From the NCBI GenBank assembly GCA_900215285.1, contig OCMG01000005.1, forward strand, positions 1-41,277: 41,277 nt of DNA, read 5' to 3'. Source of the DNA: Ensifer adhaerens (GTDB lineage Bacteria > Pseudomonadota > Alphaproteobacteria > Rhizobiales > Rhizobiaceae). The stretch's first letter is position 1. Each line of letters begins with the position of its first letter. Under the pieces are notes generated by a model that was not told the origin of the DNA, ran no database searches, and saw only the letters and a list, made by a program, of their open reading frames with translations. The position numbers were made by a program, and so were the translations under genes. Shown here piece by piece: positions 15,422 to 23,234 of this stretch.

Positions 15422-15633
15422 TGCCCCGCCTTTCCGTCGGTGTCTTTCTGGTCGCGCGGGCTGCGGACCACAATCCGGCCGTTCAGCGGAATGGCGGTGA
15501 GGGTGATGTTCAACCCTTCGCCGTCGTCATGCTGCCAGGCCACGCCGATTTTGGTCCAGAAGGCCTTGTCGCCCTCTCCCTCGACCACAAACACATTGTG
15601 GGTGGGACGGTTAGGCTTGCTTTGGTTTTTCAT
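15418..15633 (-). CDS. Conserved small hypothetical protein, co-transcribed with methyltransferase
   Basis: A 71-residue protein of the type [45 protein letters not shown], a strand-rich small protein that I believe is common on alphaproteobacterial mobile elements but whose function I do not know. GGGAG is well placed before the ATG, and the stop overlaps the methyltransferase start by 4 bp. A decayed second copy lies in inverted orientation at 15838-16013, with homology reaching into the leader sequence. Confidence 0.75.
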   Translation of the reverse strand: MKNQSKPNRPTHNVFVVEGEGDKAFWTKIGVAWQHDDGEGLNITLTAIPLNGRIVVRSPRDQKDTDGKAGQ

Positions 15634-15837
15634 AGCGGGTTCTCCCGTTGGTTAGTCCGGTCACGCCCTTCGCGACCGGTCGGGTGTCGCAGTGACCGCA
15701 GGGACGCGACCCGCAATGGAGGGTCCGGCCGAGGGCTCCCTCTGGGATACGGTTGGATGCCTTGCGGGTCGGGGCCATGTGGTCAAACCCGATCGTCACC
15801 GGTTGCGAGGCGATGACCAGCCCAACGGGCAGTCCCG

Positions 15838-16013
15838 CCAAACCAAAGCAAGCCTAACCCGTCCGGCGGTCTTCAGGTCGAGGGAGAGGGCGACAAGGAC
15901 ATCCACCGGCTTGGCCTGGCAGCATGAGGCACTGCCGGCTGTCCTCACACGGGATGACAACGCGGCGGGCAAACCGCCCCGGTGACCAGAAAGACACCGG
16001 AGGACAGGGTAAT
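15838..16013 (+). pseudogene. Decayed inverted copy of the 71-residue gene
   Basis: Plus-strand segments match the intact minus-strand gene at 15418-15633 in order: AAACCAAAGCAAGCCTAACC, GTCGAGGGAGAGGGCGACAA, TTGGCCTGGCAGCATGA and GACCAGAAAGACACCG, ending in a run close to GGGCAATGA. The matching leader (CCAACGGG before the start) is also recognisable. Indels and divergent stretches between these blocks leave no continuous frame. The two copies form an imperfect inverted duplication of roughly 250 bp per arm. Confidence 0.65.
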
Positions 16014-16257
16014 GACGGCAGATCCTGCCGACCATTCTTGCGCACGCTGGGCGGCTTGAGGGAGGGCGGCGGAGCGCCCAACACTCGGAGCAACCGACCG
16101 ATGGCCCTAAGCGTGCGCGGCGGGGGATGCGGGGGCGGTCAGTCCCCGTTGGCCGCTGGGTGCCCTGCCAAAGCGGCCACAGGGAGGGTTTGGGAGGGGA
16201 ACCCGCCCATTGGCTTTGCGACAGTTGCAAAGCCACACTGGGCGTCCGGGGAGGGCA

Positions 16258-16293
16258 GCCCTGTCACTACCGCAACGCAGGTAGTGACAGGGC
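16258..16293. repeat. Perfect 14-bp inverted repeat upstream of the integrase
   Basis: GCCCTGTCACTACC (16258-16271) and GGTAGTGACAGGGC (16280-16293) with an 8-nt loop. It lies in the 750-bp gene-free stretch before the integrase and could be a recombinase binding site or a terminator. Confidence 0.5.
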
Positions 16294-16372
16294 CAGCCGC
16301 TAACGCGTCCGGCACCTTTTGGGCACGGGGGCCGCCACGTCAGGAACGGATAAAGGACGGCGGCATAAGGGA

Positions 16373-16408
16373 CTGACGAGGTTCACTCGGGCCTCGTCAG
16401 TACTGACG
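16373..16408. repeat. Overlapping palindromes upstream of the integrase
   Basis: CTGACGAGG (16373-16381) pairs with CCTCGTCAG (16392-16400), and the second arm also forms the perfect palindrome CGTCAGTACTGACG (16395-16408). Alternative pairings of TGACGA/TCGTCA half-sites suggest protein binding, with integrase arm sites as one possibility. The rest of 16014-16768 shows no gene. Confidence 0.4.
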
Positions 16409-16768
16409 ACGAGACATCTTTGCCACAGCCACCGGCTTGCGCCGCCAACTTTCACCAACAGGAGAACCTGCAATGACACATCCAACCGAACCGCGCCGGA
16501 CGGCGCCACAGCCAAACCCCCGCCCACATGCACGGCCCCACGGGCACGACACGGGGGAGCCCAGGGAGGCAACCATTGAAAGGAACGCACGATGCACGAC
16601 CGCATGACACAACGGCCCGGAATCGGGCGTAACCACGAGGAGACTAACCGACCGTAGAAACGGAGATAACAACAGGGAGTATCCGGCCTTTTGCTTGCCT
16701 CGGCAAGCGCCCGTGATGCCGCAAGCGGCACCCGGGTCAGGTCAGTAAAACTAACCAACTGAAATACC

Positions 16769-17668
16769 ATGGATCATTTGAGCTTCAGTCTTAAAAATCT
16801 CTGCGCCCGCTCGGGCGAGGGGAGTTTTGGCACCCGCGCGCTGCGGCAGCGGGGCTTATTGGCCATGGCTAGGGATTTGGCGCATCTGGGCTACCGCCTG
16901 CCCGATGCCCGCAGTCTCAGGGGCAAGCACGTGCAGGCTCTGACGGGACACTGGAAGGCGGCCGGCCTGTCCGACCAGACCATCCGCAACCGCCTGACCT
17001 GGGTCAGGTGGTGGGGTTACCAGGTCGGCAAGCCCGGCCTGCTGCCCAAAACCAACGAAGCGTTCGGCCTCGCCGAACGCGGCCGGTTTTCCGGCAACAA
17101 GGCCAAGCGGCTTGAGGCGGCTGCGCTCGCGCGGGTCAAGGACCCTCGCGTCCGCCTAGCCCTCAAATTGGAGGCGGCCTTCGGGATGCGTCGGGAGGAA
17201 GCGCTGAAGTTCCGGCCCGCGATCGCCGACCGGGGTGACCATATCGCTCTCAAGTCCAGCTGGTGCAAGGGCGGGCGATATCGGGAAATCCCGATAACTC
17301 ACCCCAAACAACGCGCGCTCCTCGACGAGGTGCGGGCGGTCACCGGCGACGGCTCCCTGATTGGTCAGGGCCGCAACTATTATCAGGCGCTGAAGGCCTA
17401 CGAGAACCAGCTGCTCGCCGCCGGCATCAGCAACGCCCACGGCTACCGGCATGCCTATGCACAATGGCGCTACAAGACCCTGACCGGATGGGCGGCGCCG
17501 GCGGCCGGCGGACCGACGGTGGACCGGATGACACCAGCAGAGGCCGCACGCGATCGCGACGCCCGCCTCGAAATATCCCACGAGCTGGGTCACGGCCGCC
17601 TCGATGTCACCGACACCTATCTCGGCCGCCGCTTCGCACCAAAATCCAAACAAGAGAAAGCACACTGA
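16769..17668 (+). CDS. Tyrosine recombinase (phage-type integrase)
   Basis: A 299-residue tyrosine recombinase with an N-terminal SAM-like DNA-binding domain (residues ~1-95) and a catalytic domain. The active-site set is visible: Arg in AAFGMRREEAL (~142), Lys in WCKGGRYREIP (~167), HGYRH (~224-228), His in ELGHGR (~275) and nucleophile Tyr284 in VTDTYLGR. It matches the Integrase_1/phage_int_SAM_2 type found on proteobacterial plasmids and integrative elements. The ATG at 16769 gives the full family N-terminus, although the SD is poor. Palindromes at 16258-16408 may be binding sites. It is followed by a small gene sharing TGATG at the junction. Confidence 0.93.
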   Translation: MDHLSFSLKNLCARSGEGSFGTRALRQRGLLAMARDLAHLGYRLPDARSLRGKHVQALTGHWKAAGLSDQTIRNRLTWVRWWGYQVGKPGLLPKTNEAFGLAERGRFSGNKAKRLEAAALARVKDPRVRLALKLEAAFGMRREEALKFRPAIADRGDHIALKSSWCKGGRYREIPITHPKQRALLDEVRAVTGDGSLIGQGRNYYQALKAYENQLLAAGISNAHGYRHAYAQWRYKTLTGWAAPAAGGPTVDRMTPAEAARDRDARLEISHELGHGRLDVTDTYLGRRFAPKSKQEKAH

Positions 17669-18012
17669 TGGCCGCCGATACCAGACCCCTCAACCTCGAC
17701 AAGGAAGCCCTGAACCGCCAGCGGGAGCGCACACGGGTCATCCGCGAGGCGGTCGCCAGCGAGGTTTTCGGGCATGAGAATGTCTCGACCGTGTTTTCTG
17801 ACGCCGCATCCAAGGGCCGTTCGGTCGCCTTTTTCGAACCGTCCGAACCGATGGACCTTTCGGACACCACAGTCGCCGCGGCGGCTGTGAAACAGTTTCA
17901 GGAGACGGGATTTTTCGCAGAATGGAAGACACGCCAGAAGCCAGACGGCGAGCAGGAAAAATACCTCCGCGTGAGCTGGGGCGTCGATGCGAAACCGTCA
18001 CCCAAAGCCTAG
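17668..18012 (+). CDS. Hypothetical protein following the integrase
   Basis: A 114-residue acidic, soluble protein (MAADTRPLNLDKEALNRQRERTRVIREAVASEVF, then FSDAASKGRSVAFFEPSEPMDLSDTTVAAAAVKQFQETGFFAEWKTRQ). Its ATG overlaps the integrase stop (TGATG), indicating co-translation. No family is recognised. It converges with the coiled-coil gene on the other strand, overlapping 4 bp at the stops. The association suggests an accessory to the recombinase, which is inference only. Confidence 0.65.
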   Translation: MAADTRPLNLDKEALNRQRERTRVIREAVASEVFGHENVSTVFSDAASKGRSVAFFEPSEPMDLSDTTVAAAAVKQFQETGFFAEWKTRQKPDGEQEKYLRVSWGVDAKPSPKA

Positions 18013-18410
18013 AGGTTAGGAAAATCATCGTCCGGACTCGGCTCGCCACGCTCCCGCCTGATGGTCTGCAAGGTGCGCTGGATTTCATCCGACTCGTCGC
18101 GGCGCTTGCGGTATTCATCAAAGCTTGACGGCAAAGCCTTACGGGCATTGTAGGCATCATCAAACCGAGCCTTGTCGTGGGGATAATCGCCGAACAGTTC
18201 CGGCCGCTCACGCAAGGCCACAAACAGGCCATTTTCGCCGTTCTGCTCCCGAAACGCCACCATCCTGTCCTCGGCCTCCTGCGGATTGTCGTAGGCCTGC
18301 TCCATGAGCGCGCTGTCGCGGCTGTCCAACTCGCTCATTTCGCGTTCCAGTTTCTGGAGCTTGCGTGCCAGCCGGCGTTCTTCGTCTTCATCCAGAGAAT
18401 GTGTAGACAT
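18009..18410 (-). CDS. Charged, helical hypothetical protein
   Basis: A 133-residue protein dominated by charged helices (DEDEERRLARKLQKLEREMSELDSRDSALMEQ, then EYRKRRDESDEIQRTLQTIRRERGE), probably a coiled coil. GAGGTC precedes the ATG. It lies just past the relaxase gene on the same strand, so an accessory role in mobilization is possible. A perfect 20-bp palindrome at 18429-18448 sits immediately upstream and may be its operator. Confidence 0.6.
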   Translation of the reverse strand: MSTHSLDEDEERRLARKLQKLEREMSELDSRDSALMEQAYDNPQEAEDRMVAFREQNGENGLFVALRERPELFGDYPHDKARFDDAYNARKALPSSFDEYRKRRDESDEIQRTLQTIRRERGEPSPDDDFPNL

Positions 18411-18428
18411 TTCTTGACCTCAAGATAA

Positions 18429-18448
18429 AAATTAGAATATTCTAATTT
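18429..18448. promoter_or_regulatory. Perfect 20-bp AT-rich palindrome
   Basis: AAATTAGAATATTCTAATTT lies 19 bp upstream of the helical-protein gene and abuts a possible small plus-strand frame. Its AT-richness in GC-rich surroundings and perfect symmetry suggest an operator within a promoter. Confidence 0.5.
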
Positions 18449-18604
18449 ATGCTGTCGTTCTTTCATCGCAACTCGTACATCCGCAGGCACCTGCGGTATC
18501 TGGGCTATCAGCTCGGCATCCTCAAATTGAAGCCGAAACCGCTCGCCGCTGGCGAAAAGCGCGGTTTGAGCCGCAAGCTACCGCGCAAGTTTATCTCCCA
18601 ATAA
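18449..18604 (+). CDS. Possible small basic protein (51 residues)
   Basis: A frame beginning MLSFFHRNSYIRRHLRYLGYQLGILK, rich in Lys and Arg, fills the gap between the helical-protein gene and the relaxase stop and is convergent with the relaxase. It has no SD; the palindrome at 18429-18448 directly precedes the ATG. Real coding is uncertain. Confidence 0.3.
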   Translation: MLSFFHRNSYIRRHLRYLGYQLGILKLKPKPLAAGEKRGLSRKLPRKFISQ

Positions 18605-18606
18605 AC

Positions 18607-19707
18607 CTAATCGCGGAAAGGCTCTCGCCTCGGCTCCAGCCGCGCGGCGTCGCGGTCGTCGTCCGGCTCCCTGTCCGCCTCCTGCCAGCGCCGTGACCGC
18701 ATTGCGCCCGCCTTCACCTCCTCCACTTCACGCTCGGGGGCCTCTCTGGCCCAGCGTTTCGACACGAACGGCTTTTCGCGGTCAGGCTCGGGCTGCGACG
18801 AGCCGGCCTCTGGTGACGCCCACCGTCGCGATTGCGTCATGTCGAACGGCTGGCGTTCCATATCTTCAACCATACGCTCTTGGGCCGTTTCGAGCTGGCG
18901 CGGGCTGATGGGGTTGCCGGCAGGGTCGGGCACGGGCAAGTCCCGCTCCAGCTCGACCCGACGCTCCATCTGACTTGCCGGCCACCCCTCCATCAGCCGG
19001 TCAAGCTGCGCTTGGTCGGTGGGAGCCGTGCTCCGGGGCAGTTTACGCGATAGTGCCATGTTCTCTCTCCTCAACCGGCGCTCCTGCGCATCGGGGCCAC
19101 GGTGAACGGTCGGAGTCAGCTCCACCCCTGCCCGCGCATGGCTGCGCGGGTCAATCGACGTGTCCAGTCCCGCTTTTGCAAGCGCCTCGTTGGCAAGCCT
19201 GCCCCACAAGGCCCTTGCCTCCTCAACAAACTGACGCCCGTCTGCGGAGCGGATTTTTCCGCCGAAACCCTCGGCGGTGACGAGGCGGGTGGTCAGGAGC
19301 ATGTGGACATGCGGGTTATGGGCGGTGCCGTCATCGTGAATGGCAAAGTCGGCCACGAACCCCTTGGCCGCGTAGACGGCCGCCAACTGGCGGGCCAGTT
19401 CCAGCCAGACCGGCGCGGACAGCTCCCGTGGCAACGCCACTTCAATTTCCTTGGCGAGCCGCGCGTCCTTGCGTATCTCGGTCGCCTCCACCGCGTTCCA
19501 GAGCTTGGCGCGGTCAGTCATCCAGTCCGGCGCATCGGTTGGCAGGGCGATTTCGTTGTGAAGCACGTCGCGCCGGCCGCCGAAGGCACTCAACCGTTCC
19601 TCGGCCTCGTTGGGGAGGGTTTCGCCGGCACGATAAGCGGCGGCCGCAACGACCGAACGGCCGGAACCACGGCTGATGTTCTTCACGTGTAAGTGGAATA
19701 TCGCCAC
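18607..19707 (-). CDS. MobA/MobL relaxase (MOBQ-type)
   Basis: A 366-residue relaxase, the enzyme that nicks oriT and leads the DNA strand into the recipient. The N-terminal domain has MAIFHLHVKNISRGSGRSVVAAAAYRAGE with Tyr25 as nucleophile candidate, and a metal-binding HDDGTAHNPHVHML (His124, 130, 133, 135). The C-terminal ~130 residues are charged and repetitive, with recurring SRRWA/SKRWA/SRRWQ segments. The relaxase is shorter than large MobA-primase fusions. The ATG at 19707 starts the canonical N-terminus. The matching oriT lies upstream at 19882-19936, and a coupling-protein gene runs in the opposite direction from there. Confidence 0.93.
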   Translation of the reverse strand: MAIFHLHVKNISRGSGRSVVAAAAYRAGETLPNEAEERLSAFGGRRDVLHNEIALPTDAPDWMTDRAKLWNAVEATEIRKDARLAKEIEVALPRELSAPVWLELARQLAAVYAAKGFVADFAIHDDGTAHNPHVHMLLTTRLVTAEGFGGKIRSADGRQFVEEARALWGRLANEALAKAGLDTSIDPRSHARAGVELTPTVHRGPDAQERRLRRENMALSRKLPRSTAPTDQAQLDRLMEGWPASQMERRVELERDLPVPDPAGNPISPRQLETAQERMVEDMERQPFDMTQSRRWASPEAGSSQPEPDREKPFVSKRWAREAPEREVEEVKAGAMRSRRWQEADREPDDDRDAARLEPRREPFRD

Positions 19708-19881
19708 CTTCGCCCCGACTGTCGCACACCCTGACCCACTTTATCGCCGATTGCGGCCAACGCAACCGGCGGGAATGACCGCAGCCATCCCAACGGCACG
19801 GAGGGGTTTCAAGGGGCTTGCCCCTGACGCACCTGCCGGTTTTCTCCAGTCGCGTGTCGCGCTGGTCAGAAAACCGTGCAG

Positions 19882-19936
19882 CGCATCGCGTCTTTTGCCC
19901 AATGCGTACACATTGGGCGATGCGTAAGTGCGCTGT
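19882..19936 (+). other. oriT: Origin of transfer (oriT) with MOBQ-like nic region
   Basis: Nested inverted repeats, CGCATCGC (19882-19889) with GCGATGCG (19917-19924) and GCCCAATG (19897-19904) with CATTGGGC (19911-19918), are followed at once by TAAGTGCGCTGT (19925-19936). A hairpin directly 5' of TAAGTGCGC is the arrangement of RSF1010/MOBQ nic sites. It lies between the divergent relaxase and coupling-protein genes, as expected. Confidence 0.8.
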
Positions 19937-20020
19937 TAGGACACCGCAGGTTTTCCCTTGATTTTCAACGGATGGATGTACAACGTAGGTCATCACACCA
20001 ACGGTAAAGGGGGCTTGCCG

Positions 20021-21655
20021 GTGAGCATCATCAAGTTCGATAATTTCGACCCGCTGAAGAATCTCGGAGCTCCAAAATCGGGTGGCGGCTTCAACGCAAC
20101 CGGTTTTGCCGTGCAGCTTGCCAAGCAAATCATCCGTGCCGGCCAAAACCGGAAGATGCAAAAGCGGATGGAGGAACAGCGCGAGCAATATGAGAAGGAG
20201 GTGGAGGAAGCCGTGCGGAATCCGCCGCCCATCCACGGCTCGGCCCGCTGGGCAACGGAAGACGATTTGCGCAAGGCCGGCTACCTGAAGCCAGTCACGG
20301 CCTTCGATACCCCCTCCTCCATCTTCCTCGGCCTGCTGCGTCACCCCCAAACCCAACAGGTGCTCGGGCAGCTTCATTGGGATAAGGTGGGCCACCTGAT
20401 AACGGTGGCGGCGACCCAAAAGGGCAAGTCGTCAACGTTGGTGGTTCCCAACCTGCTGCGCTATCGCGGCTCCTGCGTGGTACTCGACCCCAAGGGCGAG
20501 CTTTACCGCGATACTGCCGCATGGCGCAGAACGTTGGGGCCTGTCTACAACATCGCGCCGTTCAGGGAAGGCACCGACAGTTTCGACCCCCTGGCCCCCA
20601 TCAAAACCATTTCCGACGCGCGCGCCATGGCCGGCGTCCTGATACCGGAAGACCCCAAGGCACAGTCGTTCTTTCGAGACGACGCCATAGCCTTCTTGGC
20701 CGCCGTCATCCTGTCAGTTGCGGAAAGCGCACCGAAAAACCACCGCACCATGCAGGAAATCCGCAGCATCACCGCAGGCGACGGAATGCTGAAATACGCC
20801 CTTGAATTGGTGGCAACCGGACGCCCGGAGCTGGCCAATCCGGCCAAAATAGTACTTGGCAAACGGCCCGAAAGCCTAAGCACACTCATGCAAACGCTCA
20901 ACACGCACCTGTCGATTTTCGATGAAGCGAGCTTGAGCGCCAACACCGGCAACACCGTCGATTTCCGGACGCTGAAAGACCAGACCACCACCGTCTACAT
21001 CAACGTGCCGTTCGGCAAAATGAGCACGTACAGCCCCTATCTGCGGCTAGTCTTGTCCACCGCCCTCGACGCCATGCTGTTGAATGAGAAAAAGCCGGAC
21101 ATTCCGGTGCTTTTCCTCCTCGACGAGTTCTTGTCCCTGAAACACTTTCCGGAGTTTCGGGACGCCATCCGGACGCATACCAGCGCCGGCGTCCGGCTGT
21201 GGTTCTTCCTCCAGAATCAGGCCACGCTGGAGGAATACTACCCGAACTCATGGAAGGCGTTTTTTGACGCCACGGTGAAGGTGTTTTTCGGGACGGAAGA
21301 CACCCACACCGGCCGCCTCGTGTCGGACTTGCTCGGCAACACGACCGTGGCGCACCTGCAGGCGAGCTATTCGCAGAACACCTCCACACCCTCGGGAGGC
21401 ATGACCGAGCAAGGCGGGAACACCGGCCAATCCCTCAACACCAACTTGGCCTACAGCCAGCGGCCGCTCCTGACGCCTACGGAGGTGGAAGCCCTCCTGA
21501 ACGAGGATTTCCCCGACCATTCCCGCAACGCCATCCTGAAGATTGGCGGGGCACCCTACCCCATACAAGCCAAGCTGGAGCCGTGGTTCAACGGCCCCAT
21601 TTGCAAGTCGCGCGTCAACTTCAAAGCACCAGAGCAGATTTCAAAGGAGCGATAA
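20021..21655 (+). CDS. VirD4/TraG-family coupling protein, lacking membrane helices
   Basis: A 544-residue coupling ATPase that would hand the relaxase-DNA complex to a type IV secretion channel. Walker A is AATQKGKSS (~131-138 from the chosen start), and Walker B is in VLFLLDEFLS (~360). Other TraG/VirD4 landmarks include VLDPKGELY and WFFLQNQATL. Family members normally start with two membrane helices; here the N-terminus is a charged helical segment (KMQKRMEEQREQYEKEVEEAV), so this form looks soluble or peripheral. The GTG at 20021 is chosen for its SD AAAGGGGG; an in-frame TTG at 19958 is the alternative. No VirB genes are present, so a helper system must supply the channel. An M48 protease gene follows after 1 bp. 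Confidence 0.9.
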   Translation: MSIIKFDNFDPLKNLGAPKSGGGFNATGFAVQLAKQIIRAGQNRKMQKRMEEQREQYEKEVEEAVRNPPPIHGSARWATEDDLRKAGYLKPVTAFDTPSSIFLGLLRHPQTQQVLGQLHWDKVGHLITVAATQKGKSSTLVVPNLLRYRGSCVVLDPKGELYRDTAAWRRTLGPVYNIAPFREGTDSFDPLAPIKTISDARAMAGVLIPEDPKAQSFFRDDAIAFLAAVILSVAESAPKNHRTMQEIRSITAGDGMLKYALELVATGRPELANPAKIVLGKRPESLSTLMQTLNTHLSIFDEASLSANTGNTVDFRTLKDQTTTVYINVPFGKMSTYSPYLRLVLSTALDAMLLNEKKPDIPVLFLLDEFLSLKHFPEFRDAIRTHTSAGVRLWFFLQNQATLEEYYPNSWKAFFDATVKVFFGTEDTHTGRLVSDLLGNTTVAHLQASYSQNTSTPSGGMTEQGGNTGQSLNTNLAYSQRPLLTPTEVEALLNEDFPDHSRNAILKIGGAPYPIQAKLEPWFNGPICKSRVNFKAPEQISKER

Positions 21656-21656
21656 T

Positions 21657-22619
21657 ATGGCAGCAAACCCCTCTATTGCCGCAGGCCTGCGGCACAGCAC
21701 CGTGCCTACGTGGTTCAGTTTGGTTTTCGGCTCATGGGTGGCCCTACTCTGGGGCTGCATCGTTTCCTCTCCGGTCGGCGGGAGCTTCATTGTAGCGACG
21801 GGAGGGCTGTTTGGCGGCCTCATCTACCTCTCAACCCTCTTCGTAGGATTCTTCGCCGTGCCCATATGGGGAACATTGTGGGGCTTCATAGGCCTAGGTG
21901 CGCAACGGGGAAGCGCGGTGCGCAACCACGGTATCACGCTGGTACAGGAAACCGACCCCCTCGCTCAGCGCGTCCACGCCCTCGCCTGGAACCTCGGCCT
22001 GCCGGTTAAGCCATGGGTCGGCATCATGCCGCACAACAATGCCTACGCGATTGGCTCCAGCCCACGCGATGCGCTTGTTGTTGTGGGCCAGCCCCTCCTT
22101 GAGGGCCTCACGGAAGACGAGGTAAACGCCATCATCGGCCACGAGCTGGGCCATGTCGTCAACAACGACATGCGCCGCATGGGGTTCGCACGGTCGTTCC
22201 AAAACTCCCTCGTCTGGTATCTCGGCTTCTCCCGTACCCTACAGGGTTGGGGCCGCTGGTTCCTGTCCTGGCTCTCCGAGCTGTTCGTGCTGGGCCTGTC
22301 CCGCAACCGCGAATATTGGGCTGATGCCATCGGGGCCATCCTGACCAGCAAGGAAGCCATGATTTCTGCGCTGGAGAAGCTGCATAACGAGCCGCCGATG
22401 AGCAGTTTTGAGCGTCAGAACGCGCGGCTCATGTTTCGTGGCATTGCCTCGGGCTCGATGTTCTCGACGCATCCGACGCTTGCCCAACGTCGGCAGGCAT
22501 TGCAAAATGAAACCTACATCCGGAGACTTGGGGCGCTGCGCGGGGCCATTACGCCGATGTTGAGCCCGCAAAAGCTGGTACCTGTTTCCAATGAAACAGG
22601 CATGGCTAAAGCTGAATAA
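21657..22619 (+). CDS. M48-family membrane metallopeptidase (HtpX-like)
   Basis: A 320-residue HtpX-like zinc peptidase. There are two N-terminal membrane segments (~residues 17-37 and ~43-80), zinc-binding HELGHVVNND (~162-171) and the downstream glutamate in NREYWADAIGA (Glu219). HtpX proteins degrade misfolded membrane proteins at the cytoplasmic face. AAAGGAG lies 6 nt before the ATG, and the coupling-protein stop is 1 bp upstream, so both are translated from one mRNA. It may tend the transfer apparatus at the membrane; this is inferred from linkage. Confidence 0.92.
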   Translation: MAANPSIAAGLRHSTVPTWFSLVFGSWVALLWGCIVSSPVGGSFIVATGGLFGGLIYLSTLFVGFFAVPIWGTLWGFIGLGAQRGSAVRNHGITLVQETDPLAQRVHALAWNLGLPVKPWVGIMPHNNAYAIGSSPRDALVVVGQPLLEGLTEDEVNAIIGHELGHVVNNDMRRMGFARSFQNSLVWYLGFSRTLQGWGRWFLSWLSELFVLGLSRNREYWADAIGAILTSKEAMISALEKLHNEPPMSSFERQNARLMFRGIASGSMFSTHPTLAQRRQALQNETYIRRLGALRGAITPMLSPQKLVPVSNETGMAKAE

Positions 22620-22628
22620 CGAAAAACT

Positions 22629-22649
22629 GGAGGGGCTGCGTACCCCTCC
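22629..22649 (+). terminator. Hairpin after the protease gene
   Basis: GGAGGGG (22629-22635) pairs with CCCCTCC (22643-22649), 9 bp past the stop codon, with a 7-nt loop. There is no T tract, so termination may be weak. Confidence 0.45.
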
Positions 22650-22950
22650 GCCTCCGGGGATATGTGCCAGAAGCAATAGGAACGGTTTTAAGAGGTTTTC
22701 TTTATCGCAGCGTTCCCGAATCTCATGAAGTGGTCACTAACGCTTCTGCCGTCCACATGGGGCCTTTTCTGCGATATGTGCGGATGTTTCAATCCAGCCG
22801 AAGGCGTTGGATTCTAATTCTTCTAAAAAATCAAAATTCAAAAAATGTCAGCGCCAGCGTTTTATTTTAGTTTTGACGGTTTTATATAGTTTTATATATA
22901 GTTTTACGTCGGAATTCCTCCGTGAATCCAGTCACTTGGAGGTGATTTCT

Positions 22951-23049
22951 GGACCGAAGTACGGTTTTGACGGAATGATGTACGGTCAAAACGGAGTGAT
23001 GTACGGCGTTGACAGAACGAAGTACGGTTTTCGCGGACCGAAGTACGGT
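22951..23049 (+). repeat. Five iterons at 21-bp spacing
   Basis: Copies with the core GAAGTACGGT or GATGTACGGT begin at 22951, 22972, 22993, 23014 and 23035, each exactly 21 bp after the last (two helical turns). The consensus is GGANYGAWGTACGGT. They are the likely binding sites of the RPA-family initiator. Confidence 0.9.
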
Positions 23050-23113
23050 GGACCCTGACATATCCACAATTCATCCACAGCTCGCCTGCCCCTCCCTGAA
23101 TCCTGTTGCCACA

Positions 23114-23221
23114 GCCATTTTTGTCAAAAACAGGCGGAATGAAGTACGGTGAGTCTGACAAAAATGGCTTGCCGCATGGTGTGTGGGATTTTTGTCAAAG
23201 AGGGGCGGACCGAAGTACGGC
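23114..23221. repeat. Two outlying iterons, one inside an inverted repeat
   Basis: A sixth iteron lies at 23136-23150, flanked by the perfect 13-bp inverted repeat GCCATTTTTGTCA (23114-23126) / TGACAAAAATGGC (23156-23168). A seventh iteron is at 23207-23221, preceded by another TTTTTGTCAAA. Their separation from the main array suggests a control role in copy number or handcuffing. Confidence 0.7.
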
Positions 23222-23234
23222 GGTCTGACAAATT

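Larger units (their letters stand above)
22808..23225. other. oriV: Plasmid replication origin (oriV)
   Basis: An AT-rich stretch (22808-22910, TTTTATATAGTTTTATATATAG-like) is followed by iterons (22951-23221), two DnaA-box-like sequences (ATATCCACA at 23060-23068 and TCATCCACA at 23071-23079, each one mismatch from TTATCCACA) and then the 3' end of the replication initiator gene at 23235. This is the standard arrangement of an iteron origin. Confidence 0.85.

Noticed and set aside
22951..23221. CRISPR array
   Set aside because: The 15-bp units at 21-bp spacing with nearly no spacer beside a replication initiator are iterons; no cas genes are present.
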